Positions 19,807 through 28,910 are shown, numbered from the stretch's first letter. The stretch: 64,000 nt of DNA from Pengzhenrongella sp031582905 (GCF_031582905.1 NZ_CP133990.1:1054001-1118000), one strand, 5' to 3'. The notes: generated by a model not told the origin, from the letters alone. Numbers and translations are program-made.

Positions 19807-20608
19807 CACCCGGTTCCTGCGCTCCGAGCTGTGGCTCGTCTACGGCCGCCGCCGGAACTGGGTCGGCGCGATCGTGCTCGCGAGCGTGCCGGTCATCCTC
19901 GCCGTCGCGGTCCGGCTCTCGTCGTCGAGCCAGGGCGGGCCCGGGTTCCTCGACCTCATCACCGCCAACGGGCTGTTCGTCGCCCTGGCCGCCCTCGCGC
20001 TCGAGCTGCCCCTGTTCCTGCCGGTCGCGGTCGCGACCATCGCGGGGGACGCCGTCGCGGGCGAGGCGAACCTCGGGACGCTGCGCTACCTGCTCGTCAC
20101 CCCGGTCGACCGCACCCGGCTGCTCGCGGTGAAGTTCGCCGCGATGGTGATCTTCACGGTCTCCGCGACCGTCCTGGTCGCCGGGGTCGGGGTTGTGATG
20201 GGGCTGCTGCTCTTCGGCGGCGGCCCGCTGCCCACGCTGTCCGGCACCACCCTCACCTTCGCCGAGGGGCTCGGTCGCCTCGGCCTCGTCTGCGGGTACA
20301 TCAGCCTGTGCCTCGTCGCGCTCGGGGCGATCGGCCTGTTCGTGTCGACGCTCACCGAGCAGCCCATCGGCGCGACGATCACCGTGCTCGTGCTCACGCT
20401 CGCCAGCCAGATCATGGATGCCATCCCGCAGCTCTCCGCGATCCACGAGTTCCTGCCGACGCACTACTGGCTCGCGTTCGGCGACCTGCTGCGCGACCCG
20501 ATCGCGTGGGAGGGCCTCCAGCCCGGCGTCCTGTCCGCGCTCGGCTACATCGCCGTCTTCACCACGGCGGCGTGGGCCCGGCTCACCACGCGCGACATCA
20601 GCTCATGA
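19793..20608 (+). CDS. ABC-2 type exporter permease
   Basis: A 271-residue membrane protein with six hydrophobic segments. It contains the conserved region AVATIAGDAVAGEANLGTLR followed by YLLVTPVDRTRLL, diagnostic for ABC-2 permeases of the BcrB/NosY kind. The start lies inside the ATPase gene and its stop overlaps the next ATG. Partner of the preceding ATPase. The cargo is unknown. Confidence 0.88.
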   Translation: MSAPSTRFLRSELWLVYGRRRNWVGAIVLASVPVILAVAVRLSSSSQGGPGFLDLITANGLFVALAALALELPLFLPVAVATIAGDAVAGEANLGTLRYLLVTPVDRTRLLAVKFAAMVIFTVSATVLVAGVGVVMGLLLFGGGPLPTLSGTTLTFAEGLGRLGLVCGYISLCLVALGAIGLFVSTLTEQPIGATITVLVLTLASQIMDAIPQLSAIHEFLPTHYWLAFGDLLRDPIAWEGLQPGVLSALGYIAVFTTAAWARLTTRDISS

Positions 20609-21470
20609 CGCCTGTCGCCCCGGTCGGCGACGGCCTGACCTGCGCGCCGACTGCTCCCGGTGCGTCGGACTGTGCTGCGTGGTGCCCGCGTTCGCGCGGT
20701 CGGCCGACTTCGCCCTGGACAAGCCCGCCGGGCGTCCGTGCCCCAACCTCGCGGACCACGCCTGCACGATCCACGACCAGCTGCGGCCCCGCGGCTTCCC
20801 CGGGTGCGTCGTGTTCGACTGCTTCGGCGCCGGTCAGGTCGTCACCGCGGAGGCGCTCGGCGGACAGGACTGGCGCACGTCCCCGGACGCGGCGGCCGCG
20901 ATGATGGTCGCCTTCCCCGTGGTCCGCGCGCTGCACGAGCTGCTCTGGTACCTCGACGCCGCGGTCGCCCGCCCGGCGACCGCCGAGCTCGACCCCGCAC
21001 TCGCCGCCGCCTTCGACGACGTGGAGGCGCTGACCCACGCGCCCGTCGACCGGCTTGCCGAGATCGACGTCGACGCCGTCCGGAGCCGGGTCAACCCGCT
21101 CCTGCAGCGCGCCGGGGAGCTCGTCCGCGCCGGCGCGCCGGGTGGGCGTGAGCTGCGCGGTGCGGACCTCGTCGGTGCGCGACTGCGGGGCGCCGACCTG
21201 CGCGGGGCGAACCTGCGGGGCGCCGTCCTGCTCGGGGCTGATCTCCGCATGGCGGACCTGCGGCTCGCCGACGTCACCGGTGCCGACCTGCGGGGTGCGG
21301 ACCTGCGCGGGGCCGACCTCACCGACGCCGCCTTCCTCACCGGCTCGCAGCTCGAGTCCGCCCGCGGCGACGCCGCGACGCGCCTGTCACCCCCGCTCGC
21401 GCACCCGGCTCACTGGACGACGCCGTCGCGCCCGGTCGCGCTCGCCGCCCCGACCCGCCGCCCCCGCTGA
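20605..21470 (+). pseudogene. YkgJ-type Cys-cluster plus pentapeptide-repeat protein, frameshifted at the N-terminus
   Basis: ATG 20605 overlaps the permease stop, but after about ten residues the frame must shift (one base missing between 20626 and 20640) to reach LRADCSRCVGLCCVVPAF. A Cys cluster follows (CPNLADHACTIHDQLRPRGF, then PGCVVFDCFG), like zinc/iron-binding YkgJ proteins. From residue ~185 there is a run of pentapeptide repeats (A-D/N-L-R-G units such as LRGADLRGANLRGAVLLGAD) forming a right-handed beta helix. The fusion occurs in other actinobacteria. Its role is unknown. Confidence is high for the domains, lower for the start. Confidence 0.75.
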
Positions 21471-21603
21471 CCTCAGCTGCCCCCACCCCGACGCCCCACC
21501 CCCGCCGAGTGAGACGTTCTCGACGGTTGCCGTGCGCCGAAGCGTCCAGCACGTCGCACGCGGGGCGTGTGGGTGACCGGTCCGTCGGGTCAGGGACGCC
21601 TCG

Positions 21604-21609
21604 TACCCT
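21604..21609 (+). promoter_or_regulatory. -10 element of a leaderless recQ transcript
   Basis: TACCCT (TANNNT type) ends seven bases before GTG 21617. No ribosome site precedes that codon. This spacing is typical of actinobacterial leaderless mRNAs, and it decides the start I use for recQ. Confidence 0.6.
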
Positions 21610-21616
21610 GGTGACC

Positions 21617-23590
21617 GTGAACCCGGGCTGGACTGCGATCGACGACGACGAACCGCCGTACGACCCGGAGTACGACTCCGCCCCGCCGGACGCCCTGGAC
21701 CTCCTGCCGCCGGCCGACGCCGAGGCCGCGCGCCGGGCGCCGTCGTCCCGCTCGCCTCGCACTCCGGCCGCGGGCCCCGGGACCGCCGCGACGACGCCGC
21801 TCGAGGTGCTCCGCACCGTGTTCGGCTACGACGCGTTCCGCGGCGAGCAGGCCGAGATCATCGACACCGTCGTCGGGGGCGGGGACGCCCTCGTCCTCAT
21901 GCCGACCGGTGGCGGGAAGTCGCTGTGCTACCAGATCCCGGCGCTCGTCCGGCCGGGGACCGGCGTCGTCGTCTCCCCGCTCATCGCCCTCATGCAGGAC
22001 CAGGTCGACGCGCTGTCCGCGCTCGGCGTGCGGGCGGGCTTCCTCAACTCGACCCAGGACTCGGCCGCGCGGCGCCGGGTCGAGGACGCCTTCCTCGCCG
22101 GTGAGCTGGACCTGCTCTACCTCGCCCCGGAGCGGCTGCGGGTGCCGAGCACCCTCGACCTGCTCGACCGCGGCGAGATCGCGCTGTTCGCGATCGACGA
22201 GGCCCACTGCGTCTCGCAGTGGGGGCACGACTTCCGGCCGGAGTACCTGCAGCTGTCGCTCCTGCACGAGCGGTGGCCGGACGTCCCCCGGATCGCCCTC
22301 ACCGCGACCGCGACCGCAGCGACACACGCGGAGATCGCCCAGCGCCTCGACCTCGGCGCGGCCCGGCACTTCGTGGCGAGCTTCGACCGGCCCAACATCC
22401 AGTACCGCATCGTCCCCAAGGACAACCCGCGCGCCCAGCTCCTCGACCTGCTGCGCACCGAGCACCCGGGCGACAGCGGCATCGTGTACTGCCTGTCGCG
22501 GGCCTCGGTGGAGTCGACGGCCGAGTACCTCGCGGGCCAGGGCATCCCCGCGCTGCCGTACCACGCGGGTCTGGACCGGTCGGTCCGGGCGGCCAACCAG
22601 TCGAGGTTCCTGCGCGAGGACGGCCTCGTCATGGTCGCGACCATCGCGTTCGGCATGGGCATCGACAAGCCCGACGTCCGGTTCGTCGCCCACCTCGACC
22701 TGCCCAAGTCCGTCGAGGGCTACTACCAGGAGACCGGCCGGGCGGGTCGGGACGGTCTTCCTGCGACCGCCTGGCTCGCGTACGGCCTGCAGGACGTCGT
22801 CCAGCAGCGCCGCATGATCGACACCTCCGACGGCGACGCCGCCCACCGGCGCCGGCTCGGGGCGCACCTGGACGCGATGCTCGCCCTGTGCGAGACCGTC
22901 GGGTGCCGGCGGCAGCGGATCCTCGGCTACTTCGGTCAGGCGGCCGAGCCGTGCGGCAACTGCGACACGTGCCTCACCCCACCGGAGTCCTGGGACGGCC
23001 TCGTCCCCGCGCAGAAGCTGCTGTCCACCGTCGTCCGGCTCGAGCGCGAGCGGGGCCAGCGCTACGGCGCCGGGCACCTCGTCGACATCCTGCTCGGCAA
23101 GACGACGCCGCGGGTCACCCAGCTCGGCCACGCCGACCTGAGCGTCTTCGGGATCGGCACCGAGCTCACCGACACCGAGTGGCGCGGCGTCGTGCGGCAG
23201 CTCCTCGCCCAGGGGCTGCTCGCGGTGGACGCCGACGGCTACGGCACGTTGCGCATCACCCCGCAGAGTGCCGACGTCCTCAAGGGCACCCGCGAGGTGC
23301 GGTTGCGCCGGGAGCTGCCTCGTGCCCGCGTCCCCCGATCGGCGAAGCGGGTCGGCGCGGCGCCCGACCTGGATGCGGCGTCGTCGTCGGTGTTCGAACG
23401 GCTGCGCGCCTGGCGCGCCGCGACCGCCAAGGAGCAGGGCGTGCCGGCCTACGTCGTCTTCCACGACGCGACCCTGCGGGAGATCGCGACCCGGCGACCG
23501 GGATCGCTCGAGGAGCTCGCGTCGGTGAGCGGGGTCGGCGTGACCAAGCGCGAACGCTACGGTCCGGGGCTGCTCGCCGCGCTCGAGTGA
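21617..23590 (+). CDS. recQ: ATP-dependent DNA helicase RecQ
   Basis: A 657-residue RecQ. Helicase motifs are clear: LMPTGGGKSLCYQIPAL (Walker A), FAIDEAHCVSQWGHDFRPEY (DEAH and the aromatic loop) and YYQETGRAGRDGLPA (motif VI). The RQC zinc site is CGNCDTC with upstream Cys residues, and an HRDC domain closes the protein. I prefer GTG 21617 (leaderless); GTG 21611 or an ATG further up are possible. RecQ unwinds forked and recombination intermediates. The 3' end overlaps the convergent DeoR gene by 34 bases. Confidence 0.92.
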   Translation: MNPGWTAIDDDEPPYDPEYDSAPPDALDLLPPADAEAARRAPSSRSPRTPAAGPGTAATTPLEVLRTVFGYDAFRGEQAEIIDTVVGGGDALVLMPTGGGKSLCYQIPALVRPGTGVVVSPLIALMQDQVDALSALGVRAGFLNSTQDSAARRRVEDAFLAGELDLLYLAPERLRVPSTLDLLDRGEIALFAIDEAHCVSQWGHDFRPEYLQLSLLHERWPDVPRIALTATATAATHAEIAQRLDLGAARHFVASFDRPNIQYRIVPKDNPRAQLLDLLRTEHPGDSGIVYCLSRASVESTAEYLAGQGIPALPYHAGLDRSVRAANQSRFLREDGLVMVATIAFGMGIDKPDVRFVAHLDLPKSVEGYYQETGRAGRDGLPATAWLAYGLQDVVQQRRMIDTSDGDAAHRRRLGAHLDAMLALCETVGCRRQRILGYFGQAAEPCGNCDTCLTPPESWDGLVPAQKLLSTVVRLERERGQRYGAGHLVDILLGKTTPRVTQLGHADLSVFGIGTELTDTEWRGVVRQLLAQGLLAVDADGYGTLRITPQSADVLKGTREVRLRRELPRARVPRSAKRVGAAPDLDAASSSVFERLRAWRAATAKEQGVPAYVVFHDATLREIATRRPGSLEELASVSGVGVTKRERYGPGLLAALE

Positions 23591-24333
23591 GCGGGGACCC
23601 GCAGGACCTCGACGTCGAGCGCGGCCGCGGCCCCGTCGGGCAGGCCGTCGTCGGTCACCACGACCCCGACATCGCTCAGGTCGGCGATCCGCACGAGCGC
23701 TGACCGCTCGAACACCGAGGAGTCCGCCACGACCACGACGGTGGTCGCGGCCTGGATCATCGCGCGCTTCATCGGGGCGCCGAACGTGTCCGCGACCGCG
23801 ATCCCGCGGGCGTCCACCGCGTCGGCACCGAGCACGGCGTAGTCGAGCTGGAAGTCCGCGACCAGGTCGACCGCGCGGTCGCTCACCAGCGTCGAGCGGT
23901 CCGGCAGCAGCTCGCCGCCCAGCACGATGAGGCGCACGTCGTCCTGGGACGCCAGCTCGGTGGCGATCTGCAGGTCGTTCGTGACCACGGTCGTGCTGCG
24001 GCAGGCGTGCAGGGCACGCGCCACCTCGAGCGTGGCGGAGCCGCCGTCCATGACCACCGACCGGCCGTCGCCGATGAGCCGGGCGACCTCGCGGCCGATC
24101 GCCCGCTTCTCCGGCAGGTGGTCGGCGTCGTCCGCGTCGGTGGGCTGCACGCCCTCGGCCGGCAGCGAGGCGCCGCCGTGGTTGCGCACCACCAGGCCGA
24201 GGCGCGCGAGCGCGTCGAGATCGCGCCGCACCGTGGACGTGTCGACGCCGTACTCCTCGGCGAGGTCGCGCGCGCTGACGTAGCCCGTCCGCTGCACGCG
24301 GTGCAGGATCTCCTGTCGGCGCTTGGTGCCCAC
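23557..24333 (-). CDS. DeoR/GlpR-family transcriptional regulator
   Basis: A 258-residue regulator. The N-terminal winged helix (RRQEILHRVQRTGYVSARDL, then GVDTSTVRRDLDAL) is the DeoR HTH. The C-terminal sensor resembles a phosphosugar isomerase (VMDGGSATLEVARALHACRS, then TTVVTNDLQIATELAS). Such proteins repress sugar operons and release DNA on binding a phosphorylated sugar. No obvious target gene sits directly beside it; the sugar genes at 1-8 kb or nagB are candidates only. A palindrome 70 bp upstream of the start may be its own operator. Confidence 0.9.
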   Translation of the reverse strand: MGTKRRQEILHRVQRTGYVSARDLAEEYGVDTSTVRRDLDALARLGLVVRNHGGASLPAEGVQPTDADDADHLPEKRAIGREVARLIGDGRSVVMDGGSATLEVARALHACRSTTVVTNDLQIATELASQDDVRLIVLGGELLPDRSTLVSDRAVDLVADFQLDYAVLGADAVDARGIAVADTFGAPMKRAMIQAATTVVVVADSSVFERSALVRIADLSDVGVVVTDDGLPDGAAAALDVEVLRVPAHSSAASSPGP

Positions 24334-24402
24334 GACCGCCCCCTGTCGGGCAGGGCCCGGCGACCTCGTCGTCGTCGGGCACTGCCATGCCCATCATCGC
24401 GC

Positions 24403-24418
24403 ACGATCGGGTGATCGT
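24403..24418. promoter_or_regulatory. Candidate operator palindrome upstream of the DeoR gene
   Basis: ACGATC and GATCGT are perfect inverted arms separated by GGGT, 70 bases upstream of the minus-strand DeoR start. The size and symmetry fit a dimer-binding operator. Binding by this DeoR protein is an inference. Confidence 0.4.
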
Positions 24419-24559
24419 CGGGGCGCGGGAGCGTCACAACCTCGTAACCACGCACGCCCCGCCCGCGGACTGCCGGGGCGTGGGCACCTCACGTGCGCGC
24501 GTCCGCGCCGTGGCGGGCGTTCGATTGCGGGACGCCGCGCGCCGCCGGATGCTCGTGGC

Positions 24560-25129
24560 ATGACGGTCCTGGCCCCCGACGACGCGGCCCGCTGGCTGCG
24601 CGCGCACCGCCACGGGACGTCCGCCGACGAGGCGCTCGCGTTCGTCGACCGCCTGCCGGCGGTCGGGGTCGACGAGCTGCGCGGGCGGTGGCACGGCTCG
24701 GGCTGGCACACCGGTCACGGCTGGGACGGGCTGCTCGAGGCGTACGGGTGGTACGGCAAGGAGTTCGACGACGCCGACCACGTGCGGCCCCTGCTGTTCC
24801 GCGACCGGTCGGGTGACCCGGTGCCGGTGCGGCCGCTCCCTGCGCCCGTGGCCGTGCTGCGCGCGCGGCCGGGGCTCGCGCGTGGACCCCTGCCGCGGAC
24901 CGGGTTCCGCATGCTGCTGCCGCTGCTGGCGTCGTCCCGGCCGGCCGGTCGGCTGCGGGCGGTCGAGCACCGCGGCACGGTCACCGCGGCCCTCGTGTAC
25001 GACGACGTGCCGATCGTCGACGCCTTCCGCCGCGTCACGCCGGACCTCGTCGTGGGCGCCGCGGACATCCGCGGTCAGTCCGGGTCGCTGCTCTTCGTCC
25101 TGCGGCGCGCCGGGGCCGGGCATGGATGA
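24560..25129 (+). CDS. GXWXG / DUF4334 domain protein
   Basis: A 189-residue protein. The N-terminal GXWXG motif appears as ELRGRWHGSGWHTGHGWDGL, followed by YGWYGKEFDDADHVRPLLFR. The C-terminal DUF4334 part includes LRAVEHRGTVTAALVYDDVP and then VDAFRRVTPDLVVGAADIR. Length and architecture match the family exactly. Its function is unknown; some annotations suggest lipid-like ligand binding. It overlaps the DUF2087 gene by eight bases. Confidence 0.88.
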   Translation: MTVLAPDDAARWLRAHRHGTSADEALAFVDRLPAVGVDELRGRWHGSGWHTGHGWDGLLEAYGWYGKEFDDADHVRPLLFRDRSGDPVPVRPLPAPVAVLRARPGLARGPLPRTGFRMLLPLLASSRPAGRLRAVEHRGTVTAALVYDDVPIVDAFRRVTPDLVVGAADIRGQSGSLLFVLRRAGAGHG

Positions 25130-25403
25130 GCTGCCTCCCGCGGTCGCGCGGTTCTTCATCCGCGGGGTCGTCGAGGTCCTGCCGCGCCGCTGGGCCGACC
25201 GCGAGCTCGTGCTGCGCTACGTCGCCGCGCGCATCCTGCCGGTGCACGACCCGGTCACCGAGCGCGAGCTCACCGCTCGGCTCGGTGAGGTGGCGCACGA
25301 CCCCGTGCGGGTGCGGCGTGAGCTGGTCGACGCCGGGCTCGTCACCCGCACGCGCGACGGCGCGGAGTACTGGCGGACGCACGTCACCGAGTTCGACGAC
25401 TGA
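25122..25403 (+). CDS. DUF2087 domain-containing protein
   Basis: A 93-residue protein overlapping the previous gene. It has the DUF2087 winged-helix-like pattern: FIRGVVEVLPRRWADRELVL, then LVDAGLVTRTRDGAEYWR near the end. DUF2087 is often attached to ArsR/MarR-type regulators and may bind DNA, but this stand-alone copy has no second domain. It is probably co-translated with the DUF4334 gene. Confidence 0.83.
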   Translation: MDELPPAVARFFIRGVVEVLPRRWADRELVLRYVAARILPVHDPVTERELTARLGEVAHDPVRVRRELVDAGLVTRTRDGAEYWRTHVTEFDD

Positions 25404-25477
25404 CCCCCGGTGCGTCGTGCCGGCGCACGCGCGCTAGGGTCGGCTCCGCTCACCCACCCGACGACCCCGGAGCCAGC

Positions 25478-25855
25478 GTGGAGCTCAAGCTCGAGGCGGA
25501 GCGTTTCGCCGCCAGGACCGGCCGCCGCTGGGTCATGGACGTCGTGCGCAGGTCCGGCGACCTCGACCGGTCGGCCGCTGAGCTCGTCGAGCTGCTGGCC
25601 GGCGAGCTCCTCGCGAACGCCGTGATCCACGGCCCCGCGGCGGGTCGCATCGTCGTCACGGCGTCCCGGGAGGGGGCCGTGGTGCGCGTCGCCGTCCGCG
25701 ACCAGAGTGCCGCCCTGCCGCGGTTGACGGAGGCGTCGCCGACCGCGCTGGGTGGGCGCGGCGTGGCGCTGGTGGACGCTCTGGCGACCCGCTGGGGCGT
25801 CGACGAGCACCCGGGCGACGGCAAGACGGTGTGGTTCGCGCTCGAGCTCGCGTGA
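25478..25855 (+). CDS. ATP-binding protein, anti-sigma factor RsbW-like
   Basis: A 125-residue HATPase_c protein from GTG 25478. The N box is LLAGELLANAVIHGP and the G boxes are ALGGRGVALVDALATRWGVD and DGKTVWFALEL. It is the minimal size of a Streptomyces-type anti-sigma ATPase. A TAGGGT -10-like box lies at 25435-25440, giving a leader of about 30 bases. Its stop overlaps the GTG of the DUF72 gene. A partner sigma factor is not in the window. Confidence 0.85.
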   Translation: MELKLEAERFAARTGRRWVMDVVRRSGDLDRSAAELVELLAGELLANAVIHGPAAGRIVVTASREGAVVRVAVRDQSAALPRLTEASPTALGGRGVALVDALATRWGVDEHPGDGKTVWFALELA

Positions 25856-26799
25856 CCGACTCGCTCGACCCGCGTGAGACGCCCGGCGGGGTCGTGCGCA
25901 TCGGGATCTCCGGCTGGCGGTACGCGCCGTGGCGCGGCTCGTTCTACCCGCCGGGACTGCCCCAGCGGCGCGAGCTCGAGCACGCCGCGTCGTCGATGAC
26001 GTCGATCGAGATCAACGGCTCCTTCTACTCCCTCCAGCGACCGGAGAGCTACGTCGCCTGGGCGGAGCAGACCCCGCCCGGCTTCGTGTTCTCCGTCAAG
26101 GGTGGCCGCTTCATCACCCACATGAAGAAGCTCGCCGACGTCGGCACGCCGCTCGCCAACTTCTTCGCCTCGGGCGTGCTCGCGCTGGGGAGCAAGCTCG
26201 GCCCCTTCCTGTGGCAGCTCCCGCCGGTCCTCGGGTACGACGCTGATCGGCTCACCTCCTTCGTCGACCTCCTGCCGCGCACGACGGCGGCCGCGGCCGA
26301 GCTCGCCCTGCGGCACGACGAGCGCCTGGACGGTCGCGCCTGGACGACCACGGACGCCGACCGTCCGTTGCGGCACGCGGTCGAGGTCCGGCACGCGAGC
26401 TACGCGACGCCGGCGTTCGTCGACCTCCTGCGCCGCCACGGCATCGGACTCGTCGTCGCGGACACCGCGGGCCGCTGGCCGCTCTTCGAGGACGTCACCG
26501 CCGACTTCGTCTACGTCCGACTGCACGGCGACACCGAGCTCTACGTGAGCGGCTACGACGACGACGCGCTGGACGCCTGGGCCACCCGCATCCGTCGGTG
26601 GAGCGCAGGCGACTCCTTCGTCGGCGGTCCGGTCGCTGCGCCACCGGGTTCCGCCGCGGTCGACCCGCCGCCGGCACCGAGCGGTCGCGACGTCTTCGTG
26701 TACTTCGACAACGACGTCAAGGTGCGCGCTCCCTTCGACGCGATGGCGCTCGCCGCGCGGTTGGGGGTGCTGCCGCCCGGGGCGGCGCCCCCGTCCTGA
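25852..26799 (+). CDS. DUF72 family protein
   Basis: A 315-residue TIM-barrel-like protein of the DUF72 family. The start is VRIGISGWRYAPWRGSFYPP, followed by SIEINGSFYSLQRPESYVAW and FVFSVKGGRFITHMKKL, and it ends with RDVFVYFDNDVKVRAPFDAM. All are conserved DUF72 motifs. I use GTG 25852, coupled to the HATPase stop. Structural work on the family suggests nuclease or sugar-phosphate-related chemistry; the activity is unproven. Confidence 0.9.
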   Translation: MTDSLDPRETPGGVVRIGISGWRYAPWRGSFYPPGLPQRRELEHAASSMTSIEINGSFYSLQRPESYVAWAEQTPPGFVFSVKGGRFITHMKKLADVGTPLANFFASGVLALGSKLGPFLWQLPPVLGYDADRLTSFVDLLPRTTAAAAELALRHDERLDGRAWTTTDADRPLRHAVEVRHASYATPAFVDLLRRHGIGLVVADTAGRWPLFEDVTADFVYVRLHGDTELYVSGYDDDALDAWATRIRRWSAGDSFVGGPVAAPPGSAAVDPPPAPSGRDVFVYFDNDVKVRAPFDAMALAARLGVLPPGAAPPS

Positions 26800-27194
26800 C
26801 CTGCCCTCGCTCCCGTCCCCGACCCCCCGCTCGCGTCCCTGACCTGCACTCGCTGCCGTCTCTGTCCTGCAGTCGCTCCCGTCGCGGTCCTGGCGGAGCT
26901 CGCTGCTGATCTCCGGCGAGCGCCCATGTCGCCTGCCACGTGGCACGTGCTTCGTGCCTCGTGACACGTGCTTTGTCGCAGTGGCCAGTGGCCAGTGCCC
27001 AGTGCCCAGTGCCCAGTGCCCAGGGCCTCGTGCCCAGTGCTTCGTGCTTCGTCGCAGTGCCCTCGTTCGCGAATGCCCCGTGCCCCTTCCCCCGTGCCCC
27101 GTGCCTCGTCGCGGTGCTGTGCCCTCCGCCGCGCGCTGCACGCGGGATGCCGGATGCGCGATGCGGCGGGCGAGACTCGCCCGTCTCCTGCGCG
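26800..27194. repeat. 395-bp gene-free stretch with a 7-bp tandem repeat
   Basis: No credible gene is seen. Bases 26979-27027 are seven head-to-tail copies of a 7-bp unit (CAGTGCC with CAGTGGC variants). The flanks repeat related words (CGTGCTTCGTGCC, GTGCCCCGTGCC), so the whole stretch is low-complexity. No regularly spaced unique segments occur, so this is not CRISPR. Confidence 0.75.
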
Positions 27195-27563
27195 TCAGGT
27201 CTCGGGTCCCGCCGCGCACGCCTGGCGCACCCACGCCACCGCGGCGTCGTCGTCGAGCCCGAGCGACCGGGCGCGCCGGAGATAGTCGCGGGCTGCCTCG
27301 AACGCCGCCCGCTCGCGCGCGTCTCCCGACGCAGCCACGAAGGTTCCCTGCCGTCCCCGTGTCTCGACAACTCCGGCGCCCTCGAGCTCGCGGTAGGCAC
27401 GGGCCACCGTGTTGGCGGCGAGCCCGAGTGTCTCGGCGAGGCTGCGAACCGTAGGGAGCCGGGTCCCGGGGGCCAGGGTGCCGTCGTCGGCGAGCGCGGT
27501 GATCTGCAGCCGCACCTGCTCGTACGGCGCGACGGAGGAGAGCGGGTCCACGGTGAGGTGCAT
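27195..27563 (-). CDS. GntR-family regulator (YtrA subgroup)
   Basis: A 122-residue protein with only the GntR winged helix (PYEQVRLQITALADDGTLAP, GTRLPTVRSLAETLGLAANT, VARAYRELEGAGVVETRGRQ) and a short helical tail (~45 residues), as in YtrA-type regulators. An AGGAG site precedes the ATG. YtrA members usually sit beside ABC transporters, but here both flanks are repeats, so its target is not evident. nagB lies 450 bp away on the other strand. Confidence 0.88.
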   Translation of the reverse strand: MHLTVDPLSSVAPYEQVRLQITALADDGTLAPGTRLPTVRSLAETLGLAANTVARAYRELEGAGVVETRGRQGTFVAASGDARERAAFEAARDYLRRARSLGLDDDAAVAWVRQACAAGPET

Positions 27564-28017
27564 CGTCGGCTCCTGTGGTCGGGATCGTCATGGCGAGGTG
27601 GCCCGAGGAGCGACCAGCCGGGTGAGCGGGGTCGCGCCCGCGGGATGCGCACCCGGTCCCGGGTCGGCGCCCCCGACCGCCGTGCGAAGTACAGCAGACG
27701 CCGCCCCGACGTTCGCCGCGTCGTCGCCCCGACGTTCGCCGCGTCGGCGCCCCGAGGTTCGTCGCGTCGGCGCCCCGACGTTCGCCGCGTCGCCCCGTCG
27801 TAGCCCAGACGCCTCATCGCCTCATCGCGTCGTCGTACCGACGCGCCGTCGCGCAGTCGCCTCGACTGTCGTTGCGTCGTCGCACCGCCGCCCCGCCGCC
27901 CCGTCGCCCTACACCCGCCGCGTCACCGCACACCGCCGCCTGCTCATCGCCACGGCGCCGACAAGAGCCCGTCCCGGCGATTGGCGCGGCGATCGCGGCG
28001 CGTGGGACGGTGACCGG
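27564..28017. repeat. Gene-free stretch with 23-bp tandem repeats upstream of nagB
   Basis: Between the divergent GntR and nagB genes, 27699-27790 holds four 23-bp units (core CGCCCCGACGTTCGCCGCGT) with a few substitutions. Related CGTCGCC words continue to about 27930. No coding signal was found. It may affect regulation of either neighbour, or be replication-slippage sequence. Confidence 0.7.
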
Positions 28018-28800
28018 ATGGAGGTCGTGATCGCCCCAGCGCCCGAGCTCGCTCGCCTCGCGGCAGGTGCCGTGGAGGACCTGCTGCGTCGTCGTCCGGA
28101 CGCTGTGCTCGGCCTTGCGACCGGCTCGAGCCCTCTCGCGGTTTACGACGAGCTGGCTCGCCGACACACGGAGCAGGGGCTGTCCTTCGCCCGCGTGCGC
28201 GCGTTCATGCTCGACGAGTACGTGGGCCTGTCCATGGACCACCCGCAGCGGTACCGCAACGTCATCGACACCGAGTTCGCGGCGCGCGTCGACATCGCGC
28301 CGGACGCGGTGCAGGGACCCGACGGGCTCGCCGCCGACCTGCCGGCCGCCTGTGCCGCGTACGAGCAGGCGATCGCGGACGCCGGTGGCGTCGATCTGCA
28401 ACTGCTCGGCATCGGTACCGACGGTCACATCGCCTTCAACGAGCCGGGATCGTCCCTCGCGTCCCGCACCCGCATCAAGACGCTGACCGAGCAGACCCGT
28501 GTCGACAACGCGCGGTTCTTCGACGGCGACGTCGACCAGGTGCCCCAGCACTGCCTCACCCAGGGGCTCGCCACGATCATGTCGGCGCGGCACCTCGTCC
28601 TCCTCGCCACCGGGCGAGGCAAGGCGGAGGCAGTGCACCAGCTCGTCGAAGGCCCGGTGAGCGCGATGTGGCCGGCGACGATCCTCCAGCACCACCCGCA
28701 CGTGTCCGTCCTCGTCGACAACGCCGCCGCCAGCCGCCTCCAGCTCGCCGACTACTACCGCGGCGCGTACGCGTCCAAGCCGGCCTGGCAGGGCCTCTAG
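28018..28800 (+). CDS. nagB: Glucosamine-6-phosphate deaminase
   Basis: A 260-residue NagB, the usual length. It has LGLATGSSPLAVYDEL (phosphate loop), FMLDEYVGLSMDHPQRYRNV, LLGIGTDGHIAFNEPGSS (catalytic Asp/His/Glu region) and LATGRGKAEAVHQLV. It converts glucosamine-6-phosphate to fructose-6-phosphate and ammonia in the cytosol, the last step of amino-sugar use. No nagA or transporter lies nearby. The region upstream of the ATG (28018) is repeat-rich. Confidence 0.93.
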   Translation: MEVVIAPAPELARLAAGAVEDLLRRRPDAVLGLATGSSPLAVYDELARRHTEQGLSFARVRAFMLDEYVGLSMDHPQRYRNVIDTEFAARVDIAPDAVQGPDGLAADLPAACAAYEQAIADAGGVDLQLLGIGTDGHIAFNEPGSSLASRTRIKTLTEQTRVDNARFFDGDVDQVPQHCLTQGLATIMSARHLVLLATGRGKAEAVHQLVEGPVSAMWPATILQHHPHVSVLVDNAAASRLQLADYYRGAYASKPAWQGL

Positions 28801-28910
28801 GTCATCCCAGCCGTCACGCGTCCGGGCGCCACCTCGGGTCATCGGCTTCTCGGACTCGTGCTCGTGACCTCGCAGGCGGGGGCTGCCGGCAGACCGAACG
28901 CGCACCGTCA

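Noticed and set aside
23393..23410. TTCGAACGG inside recQ as an SOS box
   Set aside because: The second arm (GTTCGA) is missing and the position is deep inside the coding sequence.
26979..27027. Repeated CAGTGCC words as a CRISPR array
   Set aside because: The units are 7 bp and contiguous, with no spacers and no cas genes.
27699..27790. 23-bp repeats as CRISPR or iteron origin
   Set aside because: There are no spacers. Iterons are possible in principle, but no replication gene, DnaA box or AT-rich stretch is nearby.
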